Of a stretch of DNA of 64,000 nt, positions 48,250-59,639 are shown one piece after another; positions within the stretch are counted from its first letter, which is position 1; the number at the start of each line of letters is the position of its first letter. The position numbers were made by a program, and so were the translations under genes. The DNA comes from Gymnopus androsaceus JB14 (taxonomy: Eukaryota > Basidiomycota > Agaricomycetes > Agaricales > Omphalotaceae), in the NCBI GenBank assembly GCA_009733575.1, contig ML769397.1, positions 1 to 64,000 of the forward strand, read 5' to 3'. The notes under the pieces were generated by a model, which was not told where the DNA came from, ran no database searches, and saw only the letters and a program-made list of their open reading frames with translations.

Positions 48250-49262
48250 TGTAGGAAACGCATTGGTCATAGCAAGGACGACCATCTGCTTTTCGTGGCT
48301 GATTTAGCCCCGCATAAAGCCTTTGTATTTCATATTCGCCACCAGACAGTCTGCTTCTTCCTGCACAACGTCCATACGATCGAAGAGCAGAATGATGAGA
48401 TTCAGTAGTAAGAGAATAGAGATCAGAGTGACATGTTAAGTCAACTTACACACCAGCCCGCTACTCCAACGATTCCTTCTCTCGCTCGACGAAAGAGACC
48501 CCTCAAAACACAGTTCTCGTGCCCTCTCCACTGTGAGCATCAGACTGAGCTCGACCAGCTTCGGTTCCCATGTTTCCAAGGCTCGTTCGAAAGAAGCGAT
48601 ATCTCCCATACGGATGGCAGTCACTAAATGGCGAAAACACTTGCGAAAGCACCGGGAACCTTTGCATCAACTCGTCAGAGGGTAGATGCCCTTTGAGCAG
48701 CCGTAGAGGTAGCAGGTATGCTAAAATTCGCCTGCACTGGTGTGTGAGCCGAACACATTCATATATGCGGAAAGACGTCAGCTTACTCTTGATTAGCTTG
48801 AGCATCGATGTGGCAATGATAGAATGCGAGTGTGAGCTCCTCTTCTAGCCGAAAAACATGACTGAGTAATTGAGCGCTTTCGAGTCTGAAACATACCTCG
48901 GCATAGTCCTCATTAAGTGCAGCATTACAAGATAATATCGAAAAGTGACCTGGGATGAATTGTGAAGTCAGGTAGCGAACAGAATGAAGATTGCAGCGTA
49001 CTTGATGAGAACGGGATATTGCGTTAGAGCAGGAATGTCCTGATTAGCCTCGAGTGCTCTTAGGATATTTTTTGAGACGGAAATCCTTTTAATCTGAGAA
49101 AAATGTTGAGCTGGCGCCGGCAAGACAGTGATACACTTGCGCACCCGCAAGTAATTTTTCAAATTAGACCGACAACGTAGTAGATACCCCATTTTCTAGC
49201 CTGATCTGGAGGCGACGTTCTGAACGGAGGATTTCAAGATCTGCACCACTACTACTTCATCA
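48250..49262 (-). pseudogene. CSN12/PCID2 (Thp1-type PCI protein) remnant
   Basis: Minus-strand blocks in order: KWGIYYVVGL (49190), NILRALEANQDIPALTQYP (about 49060), NEDYAE plus EELTLAFYHCH (48890-48800), AYLLPLRLLKGHLPSDELMQ (48725-48665), RFPVLSQVFSPF, AIRMGDIASFERAL, VERARELCFEG, and EADCLVANMKYKGFMRG (about 48355-48305). The family belongs to TREX-2/COP9-associated PCI proteins acting in mRNA export. A TAA replaces the expected tyrosine after FMRG; ISHEKQMVVLAMTNAFP continues beyond it. A frameshift occurs before NEDYAE, and the N-terminal third is missing upstream of 49262. Clearly a decayed copy. Confidence 0.8.
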
Positions 49263-49272
49263 GCAAAACCTG
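49258..49272. repeat. Single MITE-family end
   Basis: CATCAGCAAAACCTGG equals the left TIR of the MITEs at 30292 and 43387. It is followed by tandem words GCTATGGCCTGCTATGG (49311-49340). No matching right end found. It marks the edge of the CSN12-like remnant. The rest of 49340-49900 has only duplicated flank. Confidence 0.45.
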
Positions 49273-49900
49273 GACCAATGGTCATAGCAGCCATATTTTT
49301 GACAGAGCTATGGCTGCTATGGCCTGCTATGGCTTGCTATGAGATCACTAACTTGTACTTATTGTCATTTGACAGCCATTTGACACTTGTCATTCTCTCC
49401 TTACCCAGTCCCACAAGATGTGCAAATGAGCGGTAGCTTCGTTATAGTGCATGTATGAGAATACGTGCTACGGCCTGGCGTGCTACTCGTGTATTAGTGC
49501 TCAACGTAGTAGTTCGCGATCATCAATACTCCCAAGGATGACCTCCGACGTCTGAGCCTTGAACTTCGCGATTAAACACAGTACCCAACCAAGCTATCAA
49601 GTGCTGCTTTGATTGGAATAACTTCAAATGATTGAAATAGATTCAGGAGAACTGTTAATCTGTTACTTTACGTCGAATTCACGATCACACAGATTTGACT
49701 GGGAAGGGAACGAATGAGGTGTATTAGGGTGTAGGTTTTGGAATACAAACATCCAGCTAGCACTAAGTTACTTCTTCTATTCCGCGTCGAATTTCACAAT
49801 AATTAGTTCAATCCAACTAAAATATCAATATCATCAGTTATGAGAAACTCTGAGATGAACGACGAACGTACATTATGAACAGATTACATGGCGGGCGTCT

Positions 49901-50355
49901 TTAGTCGGACTGACAGGTGAAAGAGTTTGCAACGTCGGAAAACCCAACAACCGCAAGGTTATCGATAGTACCGTCAACTAGCTGCGAAGTGCCAGTGCAA
50001 GTTGTGGAACTGTAGAAGTTTATTTGATTAGAAGCCGGTATTGGATGGAATGTGGAAATAGAACTTACGTGAAAAGGGTACACTCGATACCAGATCCTGT
50101 CACGACACTCTTCACGGCGTTGGCCTGACCATTGGCGGCGAGATTGGTACAGCCGACAGGCAAAGTGGTAGCACTCCAAACGAGGCAGTCCTCTAAGTTG
50201 ACGTCAACACAGGTGGTGAAGGCGGTAATAGCATTCGCTGAATCGCTGACAGGACCAACGCTAGCTACGGCAGCAGCAGCAGGCGAGCGAATAACAGCGG
50301 AAGACGAGACAAGAGCCGCGTTCACGAGGGCAAAGAGAGTGATGAACTTGAACAT
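49901..50355 (-). CDS. Small secreted protein, copy 2 (131 aa, 2 exons)
   Basis: Exons 50355-50069 and 50009-49901 (minus) encode 131 residues. The signal peptide MFKFITLFALVNAALVSSSA is nearly identical to copy 1, and exon lengths are the same (287 and 109 nt). All six cysteines are kept. Differences concentrate in the middle (TQVNLET to VDVNLED) and in the C-terminal exon (SSQLINGTINDLS to TSQLVDGTIDNLA). Both reading frames are intact, so both copies could be expressed. Function unknown. Confidence 0.85.
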
Positions 50356-50435
50356 GGCGTGAAGGGTGAGAAGAGGTAAGGAAAAGCTGACTTGGCTGAT
50401 GTTAGCTGGGGTATATCCTGGACATTCGTTAGGCT

Positions 50436-50441
50436 TTTATA
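50436..50441 (-). promoter_or_regulatory. TATA box of secreted-protein gene copy 2
   Basis: TATAAA on the minus strand, about 80 bp upstream of the start, conserved with copy 1. Confidence 0.6.
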
Positions 50442-51290
50442 GGGCAAAAATACTCCTTGGGGTGCATGGATTACGTTCGTCTTTCGGGAACCTATTATAT
50501 TAGGATATCAATTGATCTTTCAATTTCGTGGATGCCGAGCGCTGTGTAGCCAGCGAACATGTTTGCTTCTTCCTTTGGGACGCATCCATATGACTCCCTG
50601 AGTGACAGGCATCGCGCTGGTATTGTTTCCTGGTATACAAAAAATCAAGTTTATAACAAAATGTACTGTTCGAAAGAGATTGGATCATTACCCATCATTG
50701 CATCCTGAAGAATGATTCCCGCTGATTCACCAGTCTCGTTTCAACTCACTTTCAACGTTCAACTTTCAGAGTATCAAACGTTTATAATAACTGAAATAGC
50801 TGGTTAAAGATTGGCCACATGCTAGGAATCCAAGAATAGGTTTCCTCCTCAGCGGCGAAAGCTGCTGAGGCTCCATGAGCTCATGATGATGATAATGATG
50901 TGTGGTGTGACCGAACATCCTTGCCTTTCCTTCCCATCCGTCTGCCATATATAAGCGTTCAAAAATAACGACTGTTGGAAGCGTTGGAAAGAAGGAAGGA
51001 AGAACAGATGGTGGCTAGGTGTTCCGTAGGCGGGGCCCGCTACATGACAGAACCTCCCGTGCTATTGTTTATTTTCGTCAGCTTGAGAATCTTTACAAGG
51101 ACGGGAAAGACGGCGCACATTGGATAGCAACGCGAACGGTCTATGAACCCCGCGGGTTCGATTGAAGAATGGCTTGGGATATTGTCTTGTTACTGTCTCC
51201 AAGATAACCAATGAACACCAATGAACACCGGGTTAAGCAAAGATACCGACGTCAAACCAAGCATTTCCGCGAATTCTGAGGATATAGGAT

Positions 51291-51770
51291 ACAGCCGCTA
51301 TTGCCGCTATTGCCGAGACTCCGACTACAGTCTGAGCCTCCTTGGCCCTCCTGTCAACGTCCTGGCTGCTGTAGTTTCGTTTGCATGGGATAGAGACGGG
51401 CGCTGTCCTTTCCATATTGAACCCGATTGAAGCCTGAAACGAATCCCCATGAAATCAACGTGAAATCGTGTACACTATAGAAACACAAGTCTATTAACCG
51501 AAAAGTTTGAGCACAAGATACGAGAAATCGTCGACGGCGCGCTCCCATGGACCGTTAAGCGCCTTCACGTTTTGCTGAATGTGCATCGTGTATACTCTGG
51601 CGTTGTTAATACCCCTCCTTGAATGATTCTTTCATCCGTCTCTTGTCTTCTTCCGTCTAACCCGTTTCCTGTAACTTAAATCCAAACTCTCGGTTGAGTT
51701 CTAACGTTTAGTCTGTATCTGTCGTTCCGCATCATCAACCCAAGAATTCGACTCCCTGCTACAGCAATAT
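51291..51770. other. Intergenic, no gene supported
   Basis: Short open frames only; lies beyond the duplicated block and downstream of the DUF6534-type gene. Confidence 0.3.
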
Positions 51771-51774
51771 CAGA

Positions 51775-53361
51775 TCAGCAAGCACGAGCATATGAGGTCT
51801 GAAACACATACATATCATTACCCTCGACAACATCTCTAGCATTGGTATTTCGGCCAGAAACAGACAAAGTACCCATGGAGATATTGACACTAGTTGGTCC
51901 CGGGGATTGCAAGTCTGAAGCGTTGAACAAAGCCTTGGCACTCTTTCGGGTATTCACTACATGAATGTGATATTAGCTTTCCTCGACAGTGCAGACAATA
52001 AAAGAAACGTGCGAGAGACGATAGCGGAGAAGGCATAAGTTTTGCAAACGGTGAAGTCGATCAAGACTAGCAGAAGGGAAGGATTAGCCGCGCAGTTTCT
52101 TCAGACTCGAACTCAGATACTCACAGAAATATAGCCCGATATTAGGTACTTGGAATAGGGCGAATGTGAGAACTTGGCTAACCAGGGAGAATACATTCGC
52201 CTGGATGGTCCGGGTGATAATCTGCATGAATGTCCTTGAAAGAGAAAGAGCACAGTCAGAAAAATGTGATACAATCGAAGTGGGCACTACTCACATTCTT
52301 GCCCCTGGCGCAATTGAATTTCGTTGTTTGATTCCCAGATAATATACGATCCCACACGTTATGCTGAGATCTGCAACACTTTTGGGCAGTCAGAATAGCG
52401 AAAGAAAGAATGGATGGATGGACAGGTCGTACAGGGATGTGGATAGCCATATGTAACCTGAAAAGAACTCTTTATTGAGATCAAGTCGGTCCCAGATACT
52501 CAAGAACAGACCTATTGGTCTAGCGAGCAATCTTATTCAGCATAAAATTCAATTTCTTTAAAAAGATTGACTCACAAAACACCACCGATATCCGCTAAAA
52601 GTTTGTGTCGAGCCCAGTAAGAGATGACCCATAGGATGACCCCTGGAAGTAGGCGTAAAGATCATATAAATGGGATCTGGATAGACTTTACATACCGTAC
52701 TGCGTGAATGAGAGGGTCGTCACCCAAACGGGAAGAAGCCAGTTGCACTCCTGGCTGATCTTCCATATCCTCCAAGCAAAAAAGGTTTGCACGACGAGGG
52801 CACAAGTACCGCTGGATGAGAAGCATCAAAGGGGTGGTGCAGTTGAATGAATTAGGACATACACGCAAAATGTATCGACAAGGAGAGGCCTAAAGTCGCA
52901 GATCATTACCTTGGGTATTTCGAAGGAAAGTATTCAAAAACGCACACTGGCATCAAGTACAGCGCCGCCGGAATAGCATAGTTTGTGACAGTCCAGTTAT
53001 AACACCAATAGCCATCACTAGCAGTATTCGCTATGCATAGTAAAAGCACGACAGTGACGATAAGTTTGAAAACCAGGCGATCATTGGTGTAGACTGAGTA
53101 GTAGCGCCAAGCTGAATAGGATGGCTGATCAGACAAAGAAACAGTAAATGAGGACATGGCTTGCCTGCACACAGAACGATCCCAAATGTTAAGAACTACA
53201 AGAGAATGTCAATATAACCTAGACTACCATAAAGAGTGTATACCCACAGAAAATAAAGCGCTGATAACCTAAAGGGGTATAATCTTTAGTCTCGAAAGAT
53301 CGTAGCAGCACAACACACTCACCAAAGCGCCGACAGTCAAATCTAAAACGCTTGCAGTCAT
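51775..53361 (-). CDS. DUF6534-type multi-spanning membrane protein
   Basis: The minus-strand start at 53361 reads MTASVLDLTVGAL, then VISALFSV after a short intron. Next comes AWRYYSVYTNDRLVFKLIV with a hydrophobic run (53110-53030), VVQTFFAWRIWKIS (about 52800-52760), LLPVWVTTLSFTQY and GVILWVISYW (52650). A weak block near 52430-52390 follows, then IITRTIQANVFSLVSQ with ALFQVPNIGLYF (52230-52130), and a last exon NTRKSAKALFNAS to the stop at 51775. VVQTFFAWRIW and the closing NTRKSAKAL pattern match the basidiomycete DUF6534 family, integral membrane proteins of unknown role. About seven introns are needed. The join near 52450-52300 was not resolved, so a frameshift there is possible. Confidence 0.65.
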
Positions 53362-53549
53362 CTCTATTCCTCACAAAAGCGTGGATGTACGATTATAAGA
53401 GCGATCGGTGCCGGGTGAGTAATAGGAGTCGCACTCGCGGTAGCAATTCGGCGTAGCAATTCCCGAATTGAGAACATTTCCAATGTCGTTGGATTGACGA
53501 AGACAACAAGAAGAAAAATTGGGCGCTTGCCAGATTGGCTAATAGTCGT

Positions 53550-53916
53550 GCTATTGAACAATGGTATGCTTGTGCATCGGCATTGCCACTTCAGAAAGAC
53601 ACGAAATTTCAAAGACTTCGGAGAGAATCTCGGGCGGGACTCGTTTTGGACTCGTCGAATGGGTGAAAGAATGTTTTTGAGGGAAGCGATCTCGACAAAT
53701 TTCGCGTCTTTCTGCTTGGAAATCTGGTTGTCCAGGCTCTCTTCCTGAATCTCCACGTCGAATATCCTGAATCGAAGGAAAGAAATGGCGGGCGCCAGCA
53801 ACACTGGCCCTTCGGATACGAGTGGATTCAAGACGATCGAAGTTGACGCGTTGACGCACGGACTCCGACGGAGCGCTCAGCATTGCGCAATTTGAAACGC
53901 AAGCGCCGAGATACAT
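53550..53916 (-). pseudogene. F-box-like protein N-terminal remnant
   Basis: Two minus-strand frames combine into a basidiomycete F-box pattern: a helical SLDNQISKQKDAKFVEIASL, then LSPIRR, and in the next frame VPPEILSEVFEISCL. The order of helix, SPIRR(L/V)PPEIL and E(I/V)F is typical of F-box proteins in this group. The frameshift near 53645 and the missing leucine-rich C-terminal part suggest a fragment. Confidence 0.45.
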
Positions 53917-54063
53917 GAAATTGGCGCCTCTGCTTCAACTTCGATCAACTTGGCTGTTGAGCCAATGTTGAGCTGTACCATCCCTCAGGCCTCAGGTTAG
54001 AGCGTTCTTTCCTCTCAGGACTTCAAATATTCCTTTCCCAGTTTTTTTAGACAGAAAACTGAC

Positions 54064-55216
54064 ATGCCCGAAGATGTCCGAACGAACCTGGCTCCAAAGA
54101 GAAAGCTCGAACTAGAATGCTTTTCAGTCGATTTAAATCCAGTTGAGGAGAATGCCTGCAAGCGAATAAAGCTTCGGGTAGATATCCCAACGGATAATTC
54201 TGCTTAGAACACGACGAAAAGCTTTTCGTCGCTGTCTCCAGATTCTTTATTCGACGAAGCTTTATTCTCTCCGACATCTTGTCAACCTGCTATTCGTACT
54301 GCTCCGCCTATTCCAGGGCTTTTTTATCCTTCTGTACGCCTTCCAGAGGATGTGGCGAATGAAGTGACCAAATTTTGTTTGGAGCGGTACTTCAATACTG
54401 GTGATGACCTGAGGGTGAATCAGGTGATGCTATTCGAGAGGGCGAAAAATAATGAGTCTGAGAGTAGAGATGAAAGTTCAGGTAGCCCTTCTGGCTAAGC
54501 TGTAGCTCCTCTGCTTCCAGTGGACTCCCTCCTCCGCTTCTCGCCCTCCTCAACACGCTCTCCCACCTTCTTTCTCCCCCAGCTCTCCCATCGGAGATCC
54601 ACGAGCTTCTCTTCCCTTCCTCTTCGCATTCGTCAAGTTCTTCTTATCCTGAATCTACGAGACGTTCCGACTCCAATCCCTTGGCATGGTAATACCTTGC
54701 AGTCTACAAGTTCAGATATACCGACCGGATTAAACAGGCCCAAGCAAGGCAGGCGATAATTAACCTGTACGACCCTGGTGAAGGCATCTCTCCCCACGTC
54801 GATCTCTTGCGGAGATTTGGGGATGGAATTGTTGGTGTGAGCCTGTGCGGGGGTTGTGTTATGCGGTTCGAGAGGGTTCAAGAGGGAGATGAGGATCAAA
54901 AAGACGACTCAGATAATCATGTCTACGACGTTTACCTCCCCCCGAACAGTATCATTGTTCTCTCGGGAGACGCGCGGTACAAATGGACGCATGGTATCGA
55001 GCGGAAGACGGGAGATTGGGTTCTACCATGCGGTAGTGAGTAGATGACGATTCGTCGGAGAGACAAAACGGGGACGAGGAGAAGCGTAGGAGTGGCGGGA
55101 ATGTGGAGGGTGAGCAGGAGGAGAGGCTTGATGCGGAGTGGATTCCCCGTAGCACACGTCTGAGCATCACTTTTCGCTGGCTGCTGCCTGGTGCAGATGT
55201 TGTAGGCGGCGACTAG
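54064..55216 (+). pseudogene. AlkB-like 2-oxoglutarate/Fe(II) dioxygenase, disrupted
   Basis: The ATG at 54064 (MPEDVRTNLAPKRKLE) is in frame with stops at 54205 and 54496, and a frameshift precedes the core. The core reads AIINLYDPGEGISPHVDLL (about 54755-54810), DGIVGVSLCGGCVMRF, YDVYLPPNSIIVLSGDARYKW and THGI, ending RLSITFRWLLPGADVVGGD at 55216. The HXD and distal His iron ligands and the 2-oxoglutarate-type Arg (RLSITFR) are kept. AlkB relatives remove alkyl groups from nucleic acids or proteins. A further stop near 54690 and one at 55041 lie inside the core, so this copy is not translatable as a whole. Confidence 0.75.
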
Positions 55217-56069
55217 TGGTGTTTTTGTTGCAAAATAGGACAAACTTCAGAGCTTTCATTGTACAGTGATTGACGCGACAGCAGGTACTATTCCGTGGCG
55301 GAGCGACAACTTCGCATAGAAATCTGGCTTGAGGCAAACGACATATCCTCTAAGCGAACATATCTTCAAGCTCTCGTGTCCTCCTGAACGCGGTATCTTA
55401 TAGCCAGACACGAAATCGTCCTCAGCACGTCTACCCTGTCTAAAGTCTGTATAGCCTGGATCATGGCTTCTATAATCTATTTCTACTACTCTACTTTGGG
55501 CGAAACTCTATGTCTTTCATTGCAGATACATCACCGAGCCTTCAAGGAAGACGGCTTCTGGATCTATGAATGGGTTTCTCAGAGCCAGGATCTGCTATTG
55601 AACTTTTATCTCGACAAGTCCACCAACAATGGCTCAATCCAAGGCTTGCGGCATATCCTAGGACTAATTAGCACCATTCTAGTTCGCGGATCATTCTTTT
55701 TCCACATCTTTTTTTCATCTCCCTAATACTCAACTTGTTCTCAACGCTCCAGTAACACAATTATTATTATCTGCATACGAGATCAGAGCGCAACCCAAAC
55801 TAGCAGGGAAGACGGTTTTGAACGAATACGTCTAAAAACTCTCAATGGCTACAGAAATTGGAACTTTCTAGTCATTTGCACCATTATTTTCTCCATTGGC
55901 GCGTCCATTGTAGTTCTGAAAGAATGAATTCCTTCTCACCCGTGCATGTGGTCTCTCGGATGAGATCACCGGAACTCCCGTTGACCAAGATGACGTTCTG
56001 CGGGTGCACTGCACTCTATATATATGCTTTGGTATGTCTAGAAGCTCTCTTCGTCGTTTACCAATTACC
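55217..56069. other. Intergenic; leader of the hydrolase array
   Basis: Parts (for example TTTATCTCGACAAGTCCAC near 55605 and the block at 55890-55930) recur upstream of the second hydrolase copy near 57945 and 58210. This shows that the tandem unit includes about 500 bp of 5' flank. A 55463-55726 frame is unrecognised. Confidence 0.4.
56017..56025 (+). promoter_or_regulatory. TATA-like element of hydrolase gene
   Basis: TATATATA about 45-50 bp before the start codon, followed by GCTTTGGTATGTC. Kept in copies 2 (about 58342) and 3 (about 60311, partly). Confidence 0.45.
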
Positions 56070-57150
56070 ATGTCTATCGATATCTCACCAGGCCAGTTCG
56101 TTACCTCCCCCGACGGAACCAAAATTTGGGCTGCAGCTTGTGGAAATACATCGAAACCGGCGGTTGTGTTCATACATGGATTCACCTGTACCGCTGACGC
56201 GTTTGAACAGCAGTACACCGATAGCACAATGTTGGAAAACTTATATATTGTAGGATTTTTTCTCTCTCTTTTCAACCTTCGGATTCGAATTCTATGCTTC
56301 CAGATACGTTACGATGTTCGTGGATGTGGACGAAGTGATGGGCCGTTGAACGAGGAGGCGTACTCTTCTGAGCGTCAAGCCGAGGATTTCAAGGCTGTAA
56401 TTGATGCATACGGAGTTGCAAAGCCTTTCGTCGCAACCTGGTATGCATATTCTTCGTAGATGGGATCTTTCACTGATAAGTCACCACATAGGTCGCTCGG
56501 TGGTAATATTCATTTCATTTCCACATAATCATCTCTCTTATCTATTCTCCTAGGAATGGTTCCTCCCGACGTTATTGCCAAATACGGTCCCGATTCACTA
56601 GCTGGTCATATAATGATGGCCTCCTTCCCTCATCGAAACATGCACAAAGGAATCCAACACCCAGTGATACTTGGCATAATCCCAGGACTAATCACAGAAG
56701 ACATCGCCTTCTTTGCCAAAACCCTTCCTGATTTCGTTCTTTCTTGTGTTTCACCCAAATTCAAACTTCCCTATGATGTGTACGCGAAATGGTTGGGAGG
56801 TGCAGCTCCGAGAGTACGTATCTCTTCACTTAATATTATCAGATGTATTTTTTCTTTACTTACTTACGGTTGACTTCCGATAGGCCCCCGTAGTCCGACA
56901 ATCAATGCTTGGCCGCAAACAGGACGATGCCGCTATTATGAGAATTGCAAGTCACTTTCCCTACTTAGCGATCCAGGGCGAAGATGATACGCATATAATC
57001 CCCGAGAAACTTGAGAAATGGATGAAGGATCACCTTTCTCAATCCGAGTTTCACCTCCTTCCAGGCGTTGGACATGCTCCATTCTATGAAGCGCCAGAGG
57101 TTACAAACAAACTCATTCTTGAGTTTGTGAGGAAATATTCTGATGCTTGA
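56070..57150 (+). CDS. Alpha/beta-hydrolase, intact, 5 exons (284 aa)
   Basis: Exons 56070-56249, 56304-56440, 56492-56502, 56554-56813 and 56884-57150 join in frame to 284 residues. The fold is shown by VVFIHGFTCTADAF (oxyanion HG), YDVRGCGRSDGP, the nucleophile elbow ATWSLGG, the acid region IQGEDDTHI and the catalytic His in LLPGVGHAPFYE. The nucleophile Ser lies in an 11-nt micro-exon (56492-56502). The family covers esterases, haloperoxidase-like and epoxide-hydrolase-like enzymes, so the substrate cannot be named. No signal peptide is seen, so it is probably cytosolic. First of a tandem array whose other members are broken. Confidence 0.9.
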
Positions 57151-57635
57151 TTGATTGTACTGGGTGGGTGTTGTTTTCTATATATCACAGGTGCCAAGTA
57201 GCGGTAAAGATACAAAGCGTATGTGTATCTGAATTTTGAGAAGATGGATCCTTGAGATGGAATTTAATGTGAGGGACTTCCCAGTGTCTACTCATGTTCC
57301 AATTGAAATTTTTTCGCGGATGAGGCTGCAATGTTCTAGCGGTAAGATATGCGTCCTGAGTCCTCACCTGAGGATACTATCATCGGACGTCTCCTCAATA
57401 TGCGCAGTTCCTGGTCTAAACAAAATTACATCCTTTCTTGACAACCTGGACTGTGATATGTCGCCTATGGATTATGAGTGCAATTAAGAATCAAATTAAA
57501 TGGCAGTCCTCAGGGTCAAGGAAAATGGAAGGTGGAGGTGAGTACTGTAAATCAAATTGACGCATGAAGTTGGACGAGAGCGCACAAGCAAATCATGCTC
57601 TGATAGCACAGGGAACACAAAAATGGCAGGGAACT

Positions 57636-57935
57636 TGCGAAACTTCGTCAAGCACCCTTGTGGAAATTCTTCAAGACCAGCAGTGTTATTCATCCATGGA
57701 TTTATACTATCTACGCTGATGAGTTTGACAAACAGTACACCAATACCACGATGTTGGAAAATTGGTACATTGTATTTCTCATTCTATGCCGACTTATGAG
57801 TTCAGGTTAGCTATGACGTTCGGGGATGTGGACGAAGTGAAGGCTCGTTGAACAAAGCGGCATACTCTTTTGAGCGTCAGTCAGAGCCGCAAAGGATTTC
57901 AAAGCTGTAATCGACGCTTTTGGCCTTTGGACTTG
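57636..57935 (+). pseudogene. Alpha/beta-hydrolase fragment
   Basis: The stretch from CACCCTTGTGGAAATTC through FIHGF (about 57690) to GATGTGGACGAAGTGAAGG (about 57825) and GAGCGTCAG aligns with exons 1-2 of the neighbouring genes, closest to the copy at 60360. The start and everything from the nucleophile on are missing. Confidence 0.7.
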
Positions 57936-58396
57936 TATCTTGACTCTTATCTCGATAAGTCCACTAACAACGCTAGGTTCTTGCCGGAGCGCTAGCGATT
58001 CAAGTCTTACCATCCTAGACTTTAGCCCTCGGTCGCTCAATATGTGGGAACTCCACTATATTTCACTCCTCTTTCACGAGTGCCGGCCTAGATTAGTACA
58101 TTCCCCGCCACTCTTAGAATGTGATTTCAAAGCGCGGTACTACCGCTACCTCAAGTACGTGAGGCCTTTTTAGTCAGTGTTCCTCGGATCTTTTGCCTCA
58201 GTCATAGTTTTCATAGTTTTCATCTCCATTGGGTATGTCCGTCGCGGTTATTGTAAGAATGAATTGCCCATGTGTGTAATCTCTCGGTCGAGGTCATCGG
58301 AACCTCGGTGAGATGTCATTCTGTGGGTGCACTGTAGGATACATATATATATGCTTTGGTATGTCCAAAGACCCTTTTCGCTGTTTACCAATTACC

Positions 58397-59492
58397 ATGT
58401 CTATCGATATTTCACCAGGCCAGTTCGTTACCTCCCCCGACGGCAACCAAAATTTGGGCTGCGGCTTGTGGAAATCCTTCGAAACCTGCGGTTGTGTTCA
58501 TACATGGATTCGCATGTACCGCTGACGCGTTTGAAAAGCAGTACACCGATAACACAATGCTGGAAAAGTTGTATATTGTATGATTTTTTCCCTCTTTTTT
58601 CGTCCTTCGGAGTCGAATTCTACGCTTTCAGATACGCTATGATGTTCGTGGATGTGGACGAAGTGATGGGCCGTTGAACGAGGAGGCGTACTCTTCTGAG
58701 CGTCAAGCCGAGGATTTCAAGGCTGTAATTGATGCATACGGAGTTGCAAAGCCTTTCGTTGCAACCTGGTATGCGTATTCCTCCTAGTATTCACTGGATT
58801 TCTGTTTACTGACGAGCGATGACACAGGTCGCTCGGTGGTAATGGTCATTTCGTTTCCACATGATCATCTCCTTTAACTGTTCTCTTAGGAATCGTTCCT
58901 CCCGACGTTATAGCCAAATACGGCCCCGACTCACTAGCCGGTCATATAATGATGGCCTCTTTCCCTCATCGAAACATGCACAACGAAATCGTACACCCAG
59001 TGATACTTGGCATAATCCCAGGACTAATAACAGAAGACATCGCCTTGTTTGCCAAAACGCTTCCTGATTTCGTTCTTTCTTGTGTTGCACCCAACGTTCA
59101 AACTTCCTTATGATGTGTACGCGAAATGGTTGGGAGGTGCAGCTTCGAGAGTACGTATCTCTTCATTTAACATTGATCAGATGTATATTTTCTTTACTGA
59201 AGACTTACGGTTGACTTCTGATAGGCCCCCATAGTCCGACAATTAATGCTTGGCCGCACACAGGACGATGCCGCTGTTATGAGGTATAGCAGGTCGCTTT
59301 CCCTACTTAGCGATCCAGGGCGAAGATGATCTGCACATAATCCCCGAGAAACTTGAGAAATGGATGAAGGATCACCTTTCTCAATCCGAGTTTCATCTCC
59401 TTCCAGGCGTTGGACATTCTCCGTTCTTTGAAGCGCCAGAGGCTACAAACAAGCTTATTCTTGGGTTTGTGAGGAAATATTCTGATGCTTGA
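58397..59492 (+). pseudogene. Alpha/beta-hydrolase copy 2, frameshifted
   Basis: Very close to the intact gene at 56070 over its whole length, with the same introns and the 11-nt nucleophile micro-exon (about 58830-58840). An extra C in GACGGCAACC (near 58443) shifts the frame after residue 16. Further small insertions occur at about 59092 (CCCAACGTTC) and 59283 (GAGGTATAGC). The catalytic motifs are still legible (GEDD, GVGHSPFFE), so decay is recent. Confidence 0.88.
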
Positions 59493-59519
59493 TTGATTAT
59501 ACTGGGAGTTGTTTTCTGT

Positions 59520-59634
59520 TGATCGCAGGTGCAAATACCAAGTGGTGGTATCTAAGATACGTAGGGTAGGGTATCTATTGATCGCAGGTGCAAATACCAA
59601 GTGGTGGTAAAGATACGTAGGGTAGGGTATCTAT
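59520..59634. repeat. Tandem duplication, about 57-bp unit
   Basis: Two adjacent units starting GATCGCAGGTGCAAATACCA and ending GGTAGGGTATCTAT, differing by a 3-5 bp indel, lie just downstream of hydrolase copy 2. Confidence 0.85.
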
Positions 59635-59639
59635 TTTAC

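Larger units (their letters stand above)
49500..51290. repeat. Segmental duplication, right copy
   Basis: Direct-orientation counterpart of 21430-23040, including the secreted-protein gene, its TATA box and outer flanks. The non-genic part 50442-51290 holds no recognised gene. Confidence 0.8.

Noticed and set aside
55463..55726. 87-codon frame as a secreted protein
   Set aside because: Part of it repeats as non-coding flank of the hydrolase array (near 57945), so it is not under coding constraint.
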